A stretch of DNA of 15,415 nucleotides from Chloroflexota bacterium. Its GTDB lineage: Bacteria > Chloroflexota > Dehalococcoidia > Tepidiformales > Tepidiformaceae. Of this stretch, positions 6,114-12,693 are shown one piece after another. The stretch lies in NCBI GenBank assembly GCA_963169135.1, contig CAUJEQ010000275.1, positions 1 to 15,415 of the forward strand, in the 5' to 3' direction. The position numbers and the translations under genes are program-made. The notes below the pieces were generated by a model. It saw nothing but the letters and a program-made list of their open reading frames with translations, was not told the DNA's origin and ran no database searches. Numbering within the stretch: position 1 is the stretch's first letter; each line of letters opens with the position of its first letter.

Positions 6114-6587
6114 ATGTCTGAGACCGCCACCCTGAAGGTCGGCGATGAAGCGCCCGACTTCGAACTGCCGGCCAACCCAACCGGCGAAAAGTTCAAGCTG
6201 AGCGACCACCGCGGTAAGAACGCCGTCATCATCAACTTCGTCCCCGCTGCCTTCTCCCCCGCATGCAGCAACCAAATGCCCCTCATCCAGGCCAAGCAGG
6301 CCGAATTCGCCAGCCAGGGCGCCATCCCGGTCGTCATCTCCAGCGATGGTACCTGGGCCCAGGCCGCCTGGAAGAAGGAACTCGGAATCGAGTTCCCCAT
6401 CCTCAGCGACTTCTACCCCCTTGGCGAGACCGCCCGGAAATACGGCGTCGCCATCGAACCCCGCATGGTCGCGAACCGCATCGTCATCGTCGTCGACAAG
6501 CACGGCAAAGTCGCCTGGATCCAGCCCACCGAGAAGATCACCGACATGCCCGACTACGACCCCGTCATGGCCTGCTCGAAGGACTAA
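6114..6587 (+). CDS. Peroxiredoxin of the AhpE/BCP type
   Basis: A 157-residue thioredoxin-fold peroxidase that reduces hydrogen peroxide and organic peroxides in the cytoplasm. The start has the family pattern VGDEAPDFELP at 9-19. The active-site segment PAAFSPACS (44-52) gives P44, S48 in place of the more common Thr, and peroxidatic C51. R122 is the likely conserved arginine. A second cysteine, C154, sits four residues from the C-terminus; it could act as a resolving cysteine, otherwise a small thiol would be needed. It stands alone between a weak hairpin and a stronger one, with its own Shine-Dalgarno AGAGG. SodN, encoded nearby, produces the hydrogen peroxide this protein could remove, though they are not co-transcribed. 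Confidence 0.92.
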   Translation: MSETATLKVGDEAPDFELPANPTGEKFKLSDHRGKNAVIINFVPAAFSPACSNQMPLIQAKQAEFASQGAIPVVISSDGTWAQAAWKKELGIEFPILSDFYPLGETARKYGVAIEPRMVANRIVIVVDKHGKVAWIQPTEKITDMPDYDPVMACSKD

Positions 6588-6609
6588 TCGCGCCGGAGGC
6601 TGACCCCTC

Positions 6610-6633
6610 AGGGGCACCTCGCGGGGTGCCCCT
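6610..6633 (+). terminator. Hairpin downstream of the peroxiredoxin gene
   Basis: AGGGGCACC (6610-6618) pairs perfectly with GGTGCCCCT (6625-6633) around a six-base loop, 23 bases after the peroxiredoxin stop. It lacks a T-run, like the other strong hairpins in this window. Confidence 0.55.
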
Positions 6634-6729
6634 CGTCGTGCCAATCGCGGTTGACCGTCCCCGGCTCGTTCCCGCATGCTCCGTCGGCTGGGACGCGTCG
6701 ATGCCTGTCCCACGAGGAGGCTCTTCGAC

Positions 6730-6789
6730 ATGGCAACTTACACCCTCCCCGCGCCCTGCCGGATGAGCCCACTCCGCATCGGCCGCTAA
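6730..6789 (+). CDS. Possible 19-residue leader peptide before the nucleotidyltransferase
   Basis: ATG at 6730 is preceded at nine bases by GAGGAGG (6714-6720), one of the best Shine-Dalgarno sequences in the window. The ORF encodes 19 residues starting MATYTLPAPCRM and ends at TAA 6787-6789. Its codons 14-16 carry CACTCCG (6770-6776), the exact complement of CGGAGTG at 6893-6899, which contains the downstream gene's ribosome binding site. A short leader ORF with such pairing is the layout of translational attenuators in front of some resistance genes. It could also be chance: the ORF is tiny and nothing else marks it as coding. Confidence 0.3.
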   Translation: MATYTLPAPCRMSPLRIGR

Positions 6790-6899
6790 CCGCCTCTCCG
6801 AGGTGGCCCTGCCACCATCCGGACCGCTCCTCCGCAGTGCGCATGCCTCGTCTACCCCGCCCGACCAGGTGGGGTCAGCATCGCATGGCTCACGGAGTG
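6770..6899 (+). promoter_or_regulatory. Candidate anti-Shine-Dalgarno pairing and hairpin
   Basis: CACTCCG (6770-6776) can pair over seven bases with CGGAGTG (6893-6899), hiding the GGAG used by the nucleotidyltransferase. Between them GGTGGC-CCT-GCCACC (6802-6816) forms a perfect six-pair hairpin. Ribosomes on the mini-ORF would melt the first arm. No structure prediction was run, and GC-rich DNA gives such matches by chance fairly often. Confidence 0.25.
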
Positions 6900-6907
6900 A
6901 CCTTTTC

Positions 6908-7576
6908 GTGTCTTCGCTTACTCTCGAACAGCCCTTTGCCTGGATTGCCGGGCTTATGTCTTCCTTCAACAGGCCGTGGTTTGTCTGCGGCGGCTGGGCC
7001 GTCGATGCCTGGCTTGGCCAGGTGACGCGCCAGCACGGCGACCTGGACATCACCGTCTTCCAGGATGACCAGCGCGCCCTCTTCGACCACCTGGCCGGCT
7101 GGAACCTCATCGCCCACGACCCGAACGTACCCGGCGCGAGCACCGAGCCCTGGGACGGCCGCATCCTCGACCTGCCGGCCCATATCCACGCCCGCCCGGG
7201 CGGCGCCCGGAATCGCGAGCTCGTCGAAGCCTGGGTCCGCAGCCCGGGTTCCCAATCCCGCGATGGCCAGGACCTCGAAATCATCCTCAACGAACGGCAC
7301 GCGGACGCCTGGCTCCTGAGCCGCGAGCCCCGCGTCTCACTGCCTTTCGATAGCGCCGTCCTCACCGCTCTCGAGGCTCCAGTCGCTGCACCCGAAACCC
7401 TGATGTTCTTCAAGGCCACCGCCTATCGCGGCGTCCCGGGTTACCCCCGCGCCCACGACGAGGCCGACTTCCGTGCTCTGGCGCCCCTCCTTTCCGTGGA
7501 AAGGCGCGCCTGGCTGCGGGACGCCATCATCCTCATCGACCCTGCCCATCCCTGGCTGGACCAACTCGCCGGCTAG
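6908..7576 (+). CDS. Nucleotidyltransferase related to aminoglycoside 2''-adenylyltransferase (AadB-like)
   Basis: About 222 residues. The block CGGWAVDAWLG at 27-37, followed by TRQHGDLDIT at 40-49, closely follows ANT(2'') enzymes (GGWAIDARLGRVTRKHDDIDLT). D45 and D47 are the metal-binding pair, with D122/E124 in DLEI as a plausible third acidic position. A C-terminal segment with K169 and RAHDEADFRAL (181-191) also fits this family. Such enzymes transfer AMP from ATP to a hydroxyl group; aminoglycosides are the known substrates of the resistance members, but most relatives in environmental genomes are untested. GTG 6908 was chosen because GGAG lies 10 bases upstream and the length then fits; ATG 6803 would add 35 low-complexity residues. 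It is followed at once by the large hairpin at 7579. Confidence 0.8.
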   Translation: MSSLTLEQPFAWIAGLMSSFNRPWFVCGGWAVDAWLGQVTRQHGDLDITVFQDDQRALFDHLAGWNLIAHDPNVPGASTEPWDGRILDLPAHIHARPGGARNRELVEAWVRSPGSQSRDGQDLEIILNERHADAWLLSREPRVSLPFDSAVLTALEAPVAAPETLMFFKATAYRGVPGYPRAHDEADFRALAPLLSVERRAWLRDAIILIDPAHPWLDQLAG

Positions 7577-7578
7577 GG

Positions 7579-7625
7579 GACACAGGGAACAGCCCGGGCA
7601 TTCTGCCCGGGCTGTTCCCTGTGTC
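7579..7625. terminator. Perfect 22-base-pair hairpin between convergent genes
   Basis: Bases 7579-7600 are exactly complementary to 7604-7625, with a three-base TTC loop. It begins two bases after the nucleotidyltransferase stop and ends 18 bases from the alcohol dehydrogenase stop, so it would work in both directions. There is no T-run on either strand after the stem. A small mobile palindrome is an alternative, though no target duplication is visible. Confidence 0.75.
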
Positions 7626-7643
7626 AGTGCCGGGCACTTTGCG

Positions 7644-8720
7644 TTAGAAGACGATGACGCTCCGGTTCACTTCGCCGCCCTTCAGTGCGTCGTACGCCTC
7701 GTTGATCTGGTCGAGCTTGTAGGTCCGCGTGATCAGCTCATCGATCTTCAAGCGCTTCTGGCGGTACAGCTCCATCAGCCACGGCATGTCGTAGGTCTGT
7801 CGCGTCGAGCCGTAGTAGCTGCCCACGATCCCCTTCTCCCCGAGGAACGACATGCCCGCGTTCGGGATCGTCAACTGTTCGGTGAGCGGCAGCATCCCAA
7901 CGATGACCGCCTGGCCACCGCGCCGTGCCATCTCGAACGCCTGCTGGGCCGTCTTCATCAGGCCAATCGCCTCAAAGGCGTAGTCCACACCGCCACCGGT
8001 CAGGCTCATCACCTGCTGCACAGCGTCGCCGCTCGACGCATCGACGACATCCGTCGCACCGAACTCCTTCGCTGCGGCCAGTTTCGATTCCAGCATGTCG
8101 ACCGCGATGATTCGCGAGGCGCCAGCGAGCTTCGCCCCCTGGATGATGTTCAGGCCGACGCCGCCGCAGCCGATCACGGCCACGGTCTGGCCGACCTGCA
8201 GCTTCACCGTGTTCGTTACGGCGCCGACGCCGGTCATGACGCTGCAGCCGACCAGCGCGGCGACTTCCATCGGCACGCCCTCAGGCACCTTCACGCACGC
8301 CTTTGCGCTCACCAGCATCTGCTCCGCGAACGCCGACATCCCTGCGAACTGCATCATCGGCTGGCCGTTCAACTTGATCCGGCCAATCCGGTTCAGAGAT
8401 TGCGAGTTCGAGCACAGGTTCGGCCGCCCGGTGGTGCAACGGTCACATTCCCCGCACGACTGCACGAACGCCACGACCACCCGGTCGCCGGCCTTCACGT
8501 TCGTCACACCAGAGCCGACCTTCTCGACCACGCCGGCGGATTCATGGCCGAGTACCACCGGCATCGGGTACATCCACTTGCCTTCCATGAAGTGCAGGTC
8601 CGAATGGCATACGCCGGTCGCGCTCGTCTTGATCAGGACCTCGTTGGCCTGGGGTTCTTCGATCTCAATGTCTTCGATGACAAGAGGCTGGTTCGGTGCA
8701 TAGAGCACTGCGGCTTTCAT
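7644..8720 (-). CDS. Zinc-dependent alcohol dehydrogenase (MDR family)
   Basis: A 358-residue medium-chain dehydrogenase that oxidises alcohols or reduces aldehydes with NAD(H). Catalytic zinc ligands are C38 (in GVCHSDLH), H59/E60 (in GHES) and C159 (in GCSVMTG). Structural zinc ligands C89, C92, C95 and C103 are all present. The Rossmann loop is GCGGVG at 184-189, and D208 at the end of the next strand (IIAVDMLESKL) favours NAD over NADP. The order of motifs resembles class III-like enzymes, but the substrate is not evident. ATG 8720 was chosen because a strong Shine-Dalgarno (AAGGAGGAG, 8729-8737) lies eight bases upstream; the open frame continues further up. It has its own promoter (8752-8780), although the PAP2 gene lies 108 bases upstream on the same strand. 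Confidence 0.94.
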   Translation of the reverse strand: MKAAVLYAPNQPLVIEDIEIEEPQANEVLIKTSATGVCHSDLHFMEGKWMYPMPVVLGHESAGVVEKVGSGVTNVKAGDRVVVAFVQSCGECDRCTTGRPNLCSNSQSLNRIGRIKLNGQPMMQFAGMSAFAEQMLVSAKACVKVPEGVPMEVAALVGCSVMTGVGAVTNTVKLQVGQTVAVIGCGGVGLNIIQGAKLAGASRIIAVDMLESKLAAAKEFGATDVVDASSGDAVQQVMSLTGGGVDYAFEAIGLMKTAQQAFEMARRGGQAVIVGMLPLTEQLTIPNAGMSFLGEKGIVGSYYGSTRQTYDMPWLMELYRQKRLKIDELITRTYKLDQINEAYDALKGGEVNRSVIVF

Positions 8721-8751
8721 GAGTGGGGCTCCTCCTTCTTGAAGCACGGCG

Positions 8752-8780
8752 ATTCTTCCGCCCGGTAGGTTAGCTGTCAA
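8752..8780 (-). promoter_or_regulatory. Alcohol dehydrogenase promoter
   Basis: On the minus strand a perfect -35 TTGACA (8775-8780) stands 17 bases from AAGAAT (8752-8757; four of six). Transcription would begin near 8745, giving a leader of about 25 bases that contains the AAGGAGGAG ribosome binding site. The gene is probably expressed independently of the PAP2 gene. Confidence 0.65.
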
Positions 8781-8828
8781 ACATCCCAGCAAACTCCCGC
8801 CCTGCGTGGAGCAGCCAGACCCTTGCGC

Positions 8829-9644
8829 TCAGAACGGCAGCCGCAACGGCCCAACCCGCACCGTGAACCGCCTCACCACGCCCGGGTTCAACTCGGCCCA
8901 CTGCTCCAACGCGCGCACGATGACAAAGCACATCCCCACCACAGCTGCGCCCGCTACCATGTCGAAGAAATAGTGATTCCCGGTCACCACGATCGCCCAC
9001 CACATGAACCCCGCGAACACCACCGCCACCGCCCGCAAGATCCATGACTTCCAGCACCACCACACACCCAGCGCCGCCAGCGCGATCCAGCCGAAGTGGT
9101 ACGAAGGCACGGCTGCGTACCAGTTCGCCATGGCGCCCGGCTTGCCCGCCCTCACCTCTGACGGGATCGTGTCGACAAACCCGAAGTGCGCGTGCCCGGC
9201 GCTCGCAAGCAACCGCGGCGGCGTCACCGGGAAGATCATGTAGACCGGCACCGCAAGGAACGCCGAGAGCAGGATCGTGTTCCGGATTACCCGGTGCTTC
9301 CGCGAATCAACCAGGAAGAACAGGAACCCCATCGCCACCAACACGTGCATGTGCAGGTTCAGGTAGGTGAAGTTCGCGATATCCACAAGCGTCGCGTTGT
9401 GCAGGATTGCGTCCTGCCAGCTCACCTCGTGGAACACGCCCAGCGTCTCTTCCATCTCGATGATCTGCGTCGCGTTGTCCGTCGCCTGTCCGACACGGTC
9501 CGGCGGCAACCCCCGCAACAGGAAGTAGACGATGAACAGCGGCACGAACACCGCCATGTCGACCGCATAGTAGAACACCCGGGCGGCGAAGTCTCCCGCC
9601 AGGCGCAAGGGGCTTTGAAAGCCCTCTGCCTCGACCACAGCCAT
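8829..9644 (-). CDS. PAP2-family membrane phosphatase/phosphotransferase, Aur1-like
   Basis: A 271-residue integral membrane protein with about six hydrophobic segments (roughly 22-43, 98-112, 120-140, 183-197, 203-221, 229-245). The PAP2 signature is spread as FPVTPPR (138-144), PSYH (180-183) and GNHYFFD (222-228), giving catalytic residues H183, H224 and D228. This version of the motifs is that of the PAP2_3 / Aur1-Ipt1 group, which in fungi moves inositol phosphate onto ceramide; bacterial members are mostly uncharacterised and may cleave or transfer phosphate on lipids. ATG 9644 has two GGAG sequences within 10 bases upstream. A possible -10 (TACATT) lies at 9682-9687. The neighbouring dehydrogenases give no clear pathway. 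Confidence 0.85.
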   Translation of the reverse strand: MAVVEAEGFQSPLRLAGDFAARVFYYAVDMAVFVPLFIVYFLLRGLPPDRVGQATDNATQIIEMEETLGVFHEVSWQDAILHNATLVDIANFTYLNLHMHVLVAMGFLFFLVDSRKHRVIRNTILLSAFLAVPVYMIFPVTPPRLLASAGHAHFGFVDTIPSEVRAGKPGAMANWYAAVPSYHFGWIALAALGVWWCWKSWILRAVAVVFAGFMWWAIVVTGNHYFFDMVAGAAVVGMCFVIVRALEQWAELNPGVVRRFTVRVGPLRLPF

Positions 9645-9681
9645 TGCTCCACTCCAGATCGGGGGCGTTGATCCACCGGGA

Positions 9682-9687
9682 AATGTA
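9682..9687 (-). promoter_or_regulatory. Possible -10 for the PAP2 gene
   Basis: On the minus strand TACATT matches four of six consensus bases, about 38 bases upstream of the ATG at 9644. No good -35 accompanies it. Confidence 0.25.
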
Positions 9688-9760
9688 CCAGCCGCGGCCG
9701 CTAGGAACCTTGCGCCGGGCGGGTTTCATCTTGCGAATGCATTGCGGCTTTACCCCGGCG

Positions 9761-9785
9761 TAGACTCCAACCACTACCTCGGAGG
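9761..9785 (+). promoter_or_regulatory. Putative -10 and ribosome binding site of the short-chain dehydrogenase
   Basis: TAGACT (9761-9766) resembles a -10, and GGAGG (9781-9785) lies 10 bases before the ATG at 9796. The leader would be about 25 bases. No -35 is evident at the usual distance. Confidence 0.35.
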
Positions 9786-9795
9786 TTCCCCACCC

Positions 9796-10581
9796 ATGGA
9801 CATCAAAGGCGGCGTCACCATCGTCACCGGTTCAGCCACGGGCGTCGGCGCGGCCTGCGCCAAACTCCTGGCAAGCAAGGGCTGCAACGTCGTCATCAAC
9901 TACACGAAGAGCGAAGCGGAAGCGAAGGAGACTCAGCGCGAATGCGAGGCCCTCGGCGCGGAGACCCTCATCTGCCAGGCCGATGTCTCGAACGATGCCG
10001 ACTGTCGCCGCATGGCTGCCGCCGCCACCGAGAAGTGGGGCCGCATCGATGGGCTCATCAACAACGCCGGCACCACCCAGTTCGTCAACCACGCCAACCT
10101 CGAAGGCCTCACTGCCGACGACTTCCACCGCATCTACGCCGTCAACGTCATCGGCCCCTACCAGATGACCCGTGCGGTGGCCGCCCAGATGAAGGCCCAG
10201 GGCCGCGGCGCCGTCGTCAATGTCTCCTCGATCGCCGGCGTCATGGGTGTCGGCAGCTCCATCGCCTACACCGCCTCCAAGGGCGCGCTTAACACGATGA
10301 CCCTTTCCCTCGCCCGCGCCCTCGGCCCCGAGATCCGCGTCAACACCATCTGCCCCGGCTTCATCCAGGGTCGCTGGCTCCGCGGCGGCATGGGCGACGA
10401 CGCCTACGAGGCCGCGAAGGCCGCCCAGGAGCGCAACACCCCCCTCCGCAAGGCCGGCACCCCCGAGGACATGGCCCAGGCAGCCGTCTGGTTCGTCGAA
10501 GGCGCCGACCTCATCACCGGCGAAATCCTCATCGTCGATGCCGGCTCACACCTCGGCGCCGCCCCCCTTATCGCGCGCTGA
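9796..10581 (+). CDS. Short-chain dehydrogenase/reductase (FabG-like SDR)
   Basis: A 261-residue classical SDR. The cofactor motif TGSATGVG is at 11-18, NNAG at 89-92, and catalytic N117, S145, Y158 and K162 are all present (YTASK at 158-162). The C-terminal part has the expected NTICPGFI and ending GEILIVDAGSH. These enzymes are cytoplasmic, tetrameric, NAD(P)-dependent oxidoreductases; FabG-like members reduce 3-oxoacyl thioesters, but many act on sugars, steroids or secondary alcohols, so the substrate is not assigned. The ATG at 9796 has GGAGG upstream; the open frame before it (to 9742) is not homologous. It is divergent from the PAP2 gene and ends 27 bases before the lamin-tail protein gene. 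Confidence 0.93.
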   Translation: MDIKGGVTIVTGSATGVGAACAKLLASKGCNVVINYTKSEAEAKETQRECEALGAETLICQADVSNDADCRRMAAAATEKWGRIDGLINNAGTTQFVNHANLEGLTADDFHRIYAVNVIGPYQMTRAVAAQMKAQGRGAVVNVSSIAGVMGVGSSIAYTASKGALNTMTLSLARALGPEIRVNTICPGFIQGRWLRGGMGDDAYEAAKAAQERNTPLRKAGTPEDMAQAAVWFVEGADLITGEILIVDAGSHLGAAPLIAR

Positions 10582-10594
10582 CATCCGGATCATG

Positions 10595-10600
10595 TAGCAT
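10595..10600 (+). promoter_or_regulatory. -10-like element before the lamin-tail protein gene
   Basis: TAGCAT (four of six) ends eight bases before the ATG at 10609, implying a leader of only a few bases. CCCGC (10601-10605) and GCGGG (10611-10615) flank the start codon and could pair, putting part of the ATG in the loop. No Shine-Dalgarno is present. Confidence 0.35.
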
Positions 10601-10608
10601 CCCGCGCG

Positions 10609-12693
10609 ATGCGGGGTGTGGCACTGCTTGCGGCAACGGCGATGGCCGTGCTTTGCCTCGGGCTTCTGCGTGCCGCCCCACCTGCTGCCGCCGATGCCGT
10701 CCTCTCCGATCCCGGCTTCGAGTCATTCGATGATGGAGTCTGGACGGTACGCGGCGCCACCGCCGAGCCCGTCGAGCACCCGGGCTTCGGCGTTGCCCTT
10801 CGCCTCACCCTGGCAACCACGGACGGAGAAGTATTCCAGACTGTAGCGGACGCCCAGCCGGGAGCCGGCTACTCGGCCTCGATCGAGGCGTGGGGTGATG
10901 CCGGCATCACCGCGGGGCTCGTGCTCGAATTCCTCGACGACGGTTACGCCACGTTCGGCGCCGTCGTTCAGGGCGGACCCGTAACGCTGGGAGTTGACAC
11001 ACACACACTCACCGTTCCACCCGGGACAGCCCCGCCGGGTACGGCCGGCCTCCGCCTGACGATCGTGCTCACCGGCCCTGCCGGGCTCACCGCCACCCTC
11101 GATAACGCAACCCTGACAGAGTCCGGGCCGACGCCCACACCCACACCGGAGCCAACCTCCACGCCAACCCCGTCGCCGACCAGCCCACCCGCCGCAACGG
11201 CCACCCCCGGCAATTCACCGACCCCGACTCGCACCCCAACGCCAACCCGCACGCCAACGCCCCCGAAGGAACCGGCACAGACCCGCACGCCAACGCCAAC
11301 ACGCACTTCCACGCCCACAAGGCAGGCAACCCCCACCCGCACGCCGACCATGCTCCCAACCTCCACCCCCACCGCCCGGCCCGGGAGCGCCGGCTTTGGC
11401 GGCCTCCTCGCGAACGGCGACTTCGAGCAGGTGTCCAGCGGCAGACCAATCGGCTGGGCCAAGTTCGGCGGCGAGATGTCTTCGACGTCCCACTCCTTCC
11501 GCGGCGCGTACGGCGCCTGCCTCGACTCAGACACGGCTTCCACAAAGTGGCTCCACCAGGCCGTGGGAGTCGATGGCCGAGGTTGGTATGCCGCCGCGGT
11601 CGAAGCGCGGGTGGAGGGCCCGGCCGCCGCATCGATCCGCGTCAGCTGGTACGCATCCTCCGACGGAAGCGGCACGAGCATCGCCCAGCACGATAGCGCC
11701 GAGACCACCTCTTCCGACTGGACGAGCCTCTCCACTGGCCCCGTCCAGGCCCCGGATGCTGCCCGTTCCGCTCGGGTCCGCCTCATGCTCTGGCCCGCGG
11801 GCGCTTCGGCCGCCTGCTTCGACGACGCGCTCTTTGCTGTTGCCGAGCCCCCTGCGGAGACACCCACGCCACCGCTCAGCCCCACAACGGCCAGCACTCC
11901 CGGCCCCTTGCCCACTTCGACGCGAACGCCCGTGACCGGAGCGGCCCCGCCGGCTACGGCCCCGCTCCAGCAATGGGTCGCCGGGGCGGCGACCCCCGGG
12001 CCAACCACCCTCCGATTCTCGGAAGTTCTCAGCGACCCACCCCAGTCCGGCCGCGACGCCGCATTCGAATGGGTCGAACTGGTGAACACCGGCGCCGGAC
12101 CGATCGACCTCGCTGGCTGGGTCATCGAGGACGGCTCGGCTCGCGACCCCCTCCCCGCTGCCATCGTGCCGCCCGGCGGTTACGTAGTGATCGCGGGCAA
12201 GTCCGCATCCTTCCCGCAAGGCGTCATCACCGTCAATCCCGCGGACGGCGAAATCGGCAACGGCCTCGGCAACAACGGCGACCGCCTACGCTTGACCGCT
12301 CCGGGTGGTACGGTCGTTGATGAAATGTCCTACGGCGACAACACTTCCCTCTTCGACCCTGCACCCCTCGCCCCCCCAACCGGGCGCACCATCGGCCTGC
12401 TCGACCCTCGTACCGACCCCGGTGGAGACAGCTGGGCGCTGACACTGTTCGACACCCCGGGTGAACGAAACCTCTTCCTGCCGCACATCCAGGGGGCGAC
12501 CCCGGGGACGACCGGCGCGCCCCCAACCCCTCCCCAGGTCATGGAGACTGTCACGCTCGAAGAGACCTCCGGCGGCGGCTCGGTCGCCCCATGGATGATC
12601 CTCGGCGGCATTCTCGGCATCAGTGCCGGGATGGCCGGCGCAGCTTTCGGCCCCCGCCTTCGCCGCGCCATCGAGGCCCGCCGTGCCCGCTGA
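10609..12693 (+). CDS. Secreted, membrane-anchored lamin-tail-domain protein with Thr-Pro linkers
   Basis: A 694-residue exported protein. Residues 1-28 form a signal peptide (hydrophobic run, then APPAAADA). Residues 30-170 form a beta-rich domain of the carbohydrate-binding/galactose-binding-like kind. Residues 173-258 are a Thr-Pro-Arg linker. Residues 264-412 are a second similar domain, beginning LLANGDFEQ and containing C304 and C403, which could form a disulfide. A second Pro-rich linker runs to about 465. Residues 466-622 form a lamin-tail domain (FEWVELVNTG, LAGWVIED, ending DTPGERN). A Gly-rich stretch, one membrane helix (about 658-680) and an Arg-rich tail (GPRLRRAIEARRAR) finish it. 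It is probably held at the outer face of the membrane and binds polymers; its partner is unknown. Its end overlaps rluB by 11 bases. Other Chloroflexota surface proteins have similar linkers. Confidence 0.85.
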   Translation: MRGVALLAATAMAVLCLGLLRAAPPAAADAVLSDPGFESFDDGVWTVRGATAEPVEHPGFGVALRLTLATTDGEVFQTVADAQPGAGYSASIEAWGDAGITAGLVLEFLDDGYATFGAVVQGGPVTLGVDTHTLTVPPGTAPPGTAGLRLTIVLTGPAGLTATLDNATLTESGPTPTPTPEPTSTPTPSPTSPPAATATPGNSPTPTRTPTPTRTPTPPKEPAQTRTPTPTRTSTPTRQATPTRTPTMLPTSTPTARPGSAGFGGLLANGDFEQVSSGRPIGWAKFGGEMSSTSHSFRGAYGACLDSDTASTKWLHQAVGVDGRGWYAAAVEARVEGPAAASIRVSWYASSDGSGTSIAQHDSAETTSSDWTSLSTGPVQAPDAARSARVRLMLWPAGASAACFDDALFAVAEPPAETPTPPLSPTTASTPGPLPTSTRTPVTGAAPPATAPLQQWVAGAATPGPTTLRFSEVLSDPPQSGRDAAFEWVELVNTGAGPIDLAGWVIEDGSARDPLPAAIVPPGGYVVIAGKSASFPQGVITVNPADGEIGNGLGNNGDRLRLTAPGGTVVDEMSYGDNTSLFDPAPLAPPTGRTIGLLDPRTDPGGDSWALTLFDTPGERNLFLPHIQGATPGTTGAPPTPPQVMETVTLEETSGGGSVAPWMILGGILGISAGMAGAAFGPRLRRAIEARRAR
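11125..11382 (+). repeat. Low-complexity coding repeat for the Thr-Pro-Arg linker
   Basis: Irregular repeats of ACN-CCN codons (Thr-Pro), with Arg inserted as TPTRTP units. The repeat is imperfect and in frame and shows as long Gly/Val runs on the opposite strand. It is prone to length change by slippage or recombination. It is not a CRISPR array: the units are short and there are no spacers. Confidence 0.8.

Larger units (their letters stand above)
6588..6907. other. Gene-poor stretch before the nucleotidyltransferase
   Basis: About 320 bases with no conventional gene. It holds a terminator-like hairpin (6610-6633), a weak TTGACC without a good -10 partner near 6649, a strong Shine-Dalgarno with a 19-codon mini-ORF (6714-6789), a perfect 6-base-pair hairpin (6802-6816) and the nucleotidyltransferase ribosome binding site (6894-6897). 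The nucleotidyltransferase frame stays open back to an ATG at 6803, but the 35 extra residues are Ser/Pro-rich and unlike the family. Confidence 0.6.

Noticed and set aside
6803..6907. N-terminal extension of the nucleotidyltransferase from ATG 6803
   Set aside because: The added 35 residues are Ser/Pro-rich, unlike the family, and would cover the probable leader hairpin and ribosome binding site. GTG 6908 fits length and GGAG spacing better.
9692..9699. Palindrome GCGGCCGC between the PAP2 and SDR genes
   Set aside because: An eight-base GC palindrome is likely by chance at this base composition and is not placed at a promoter element.
11125..11382. CRISPR-like or tandem-repeat array
   Set aside because: The repeats are short, imperfect, in frame and encode a Thr-Pro-Arg linker; there are no regular spacers and no cas genes.
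10968..12164. Minus-strand ORF of about 398 codons rich in Gly and Val
   Set aside because: It is the reverse reading of the Thr-Pro repeat and flanking domains. The plus-strand protein has a signal peptide, recognisable domains and a membrane anchor.
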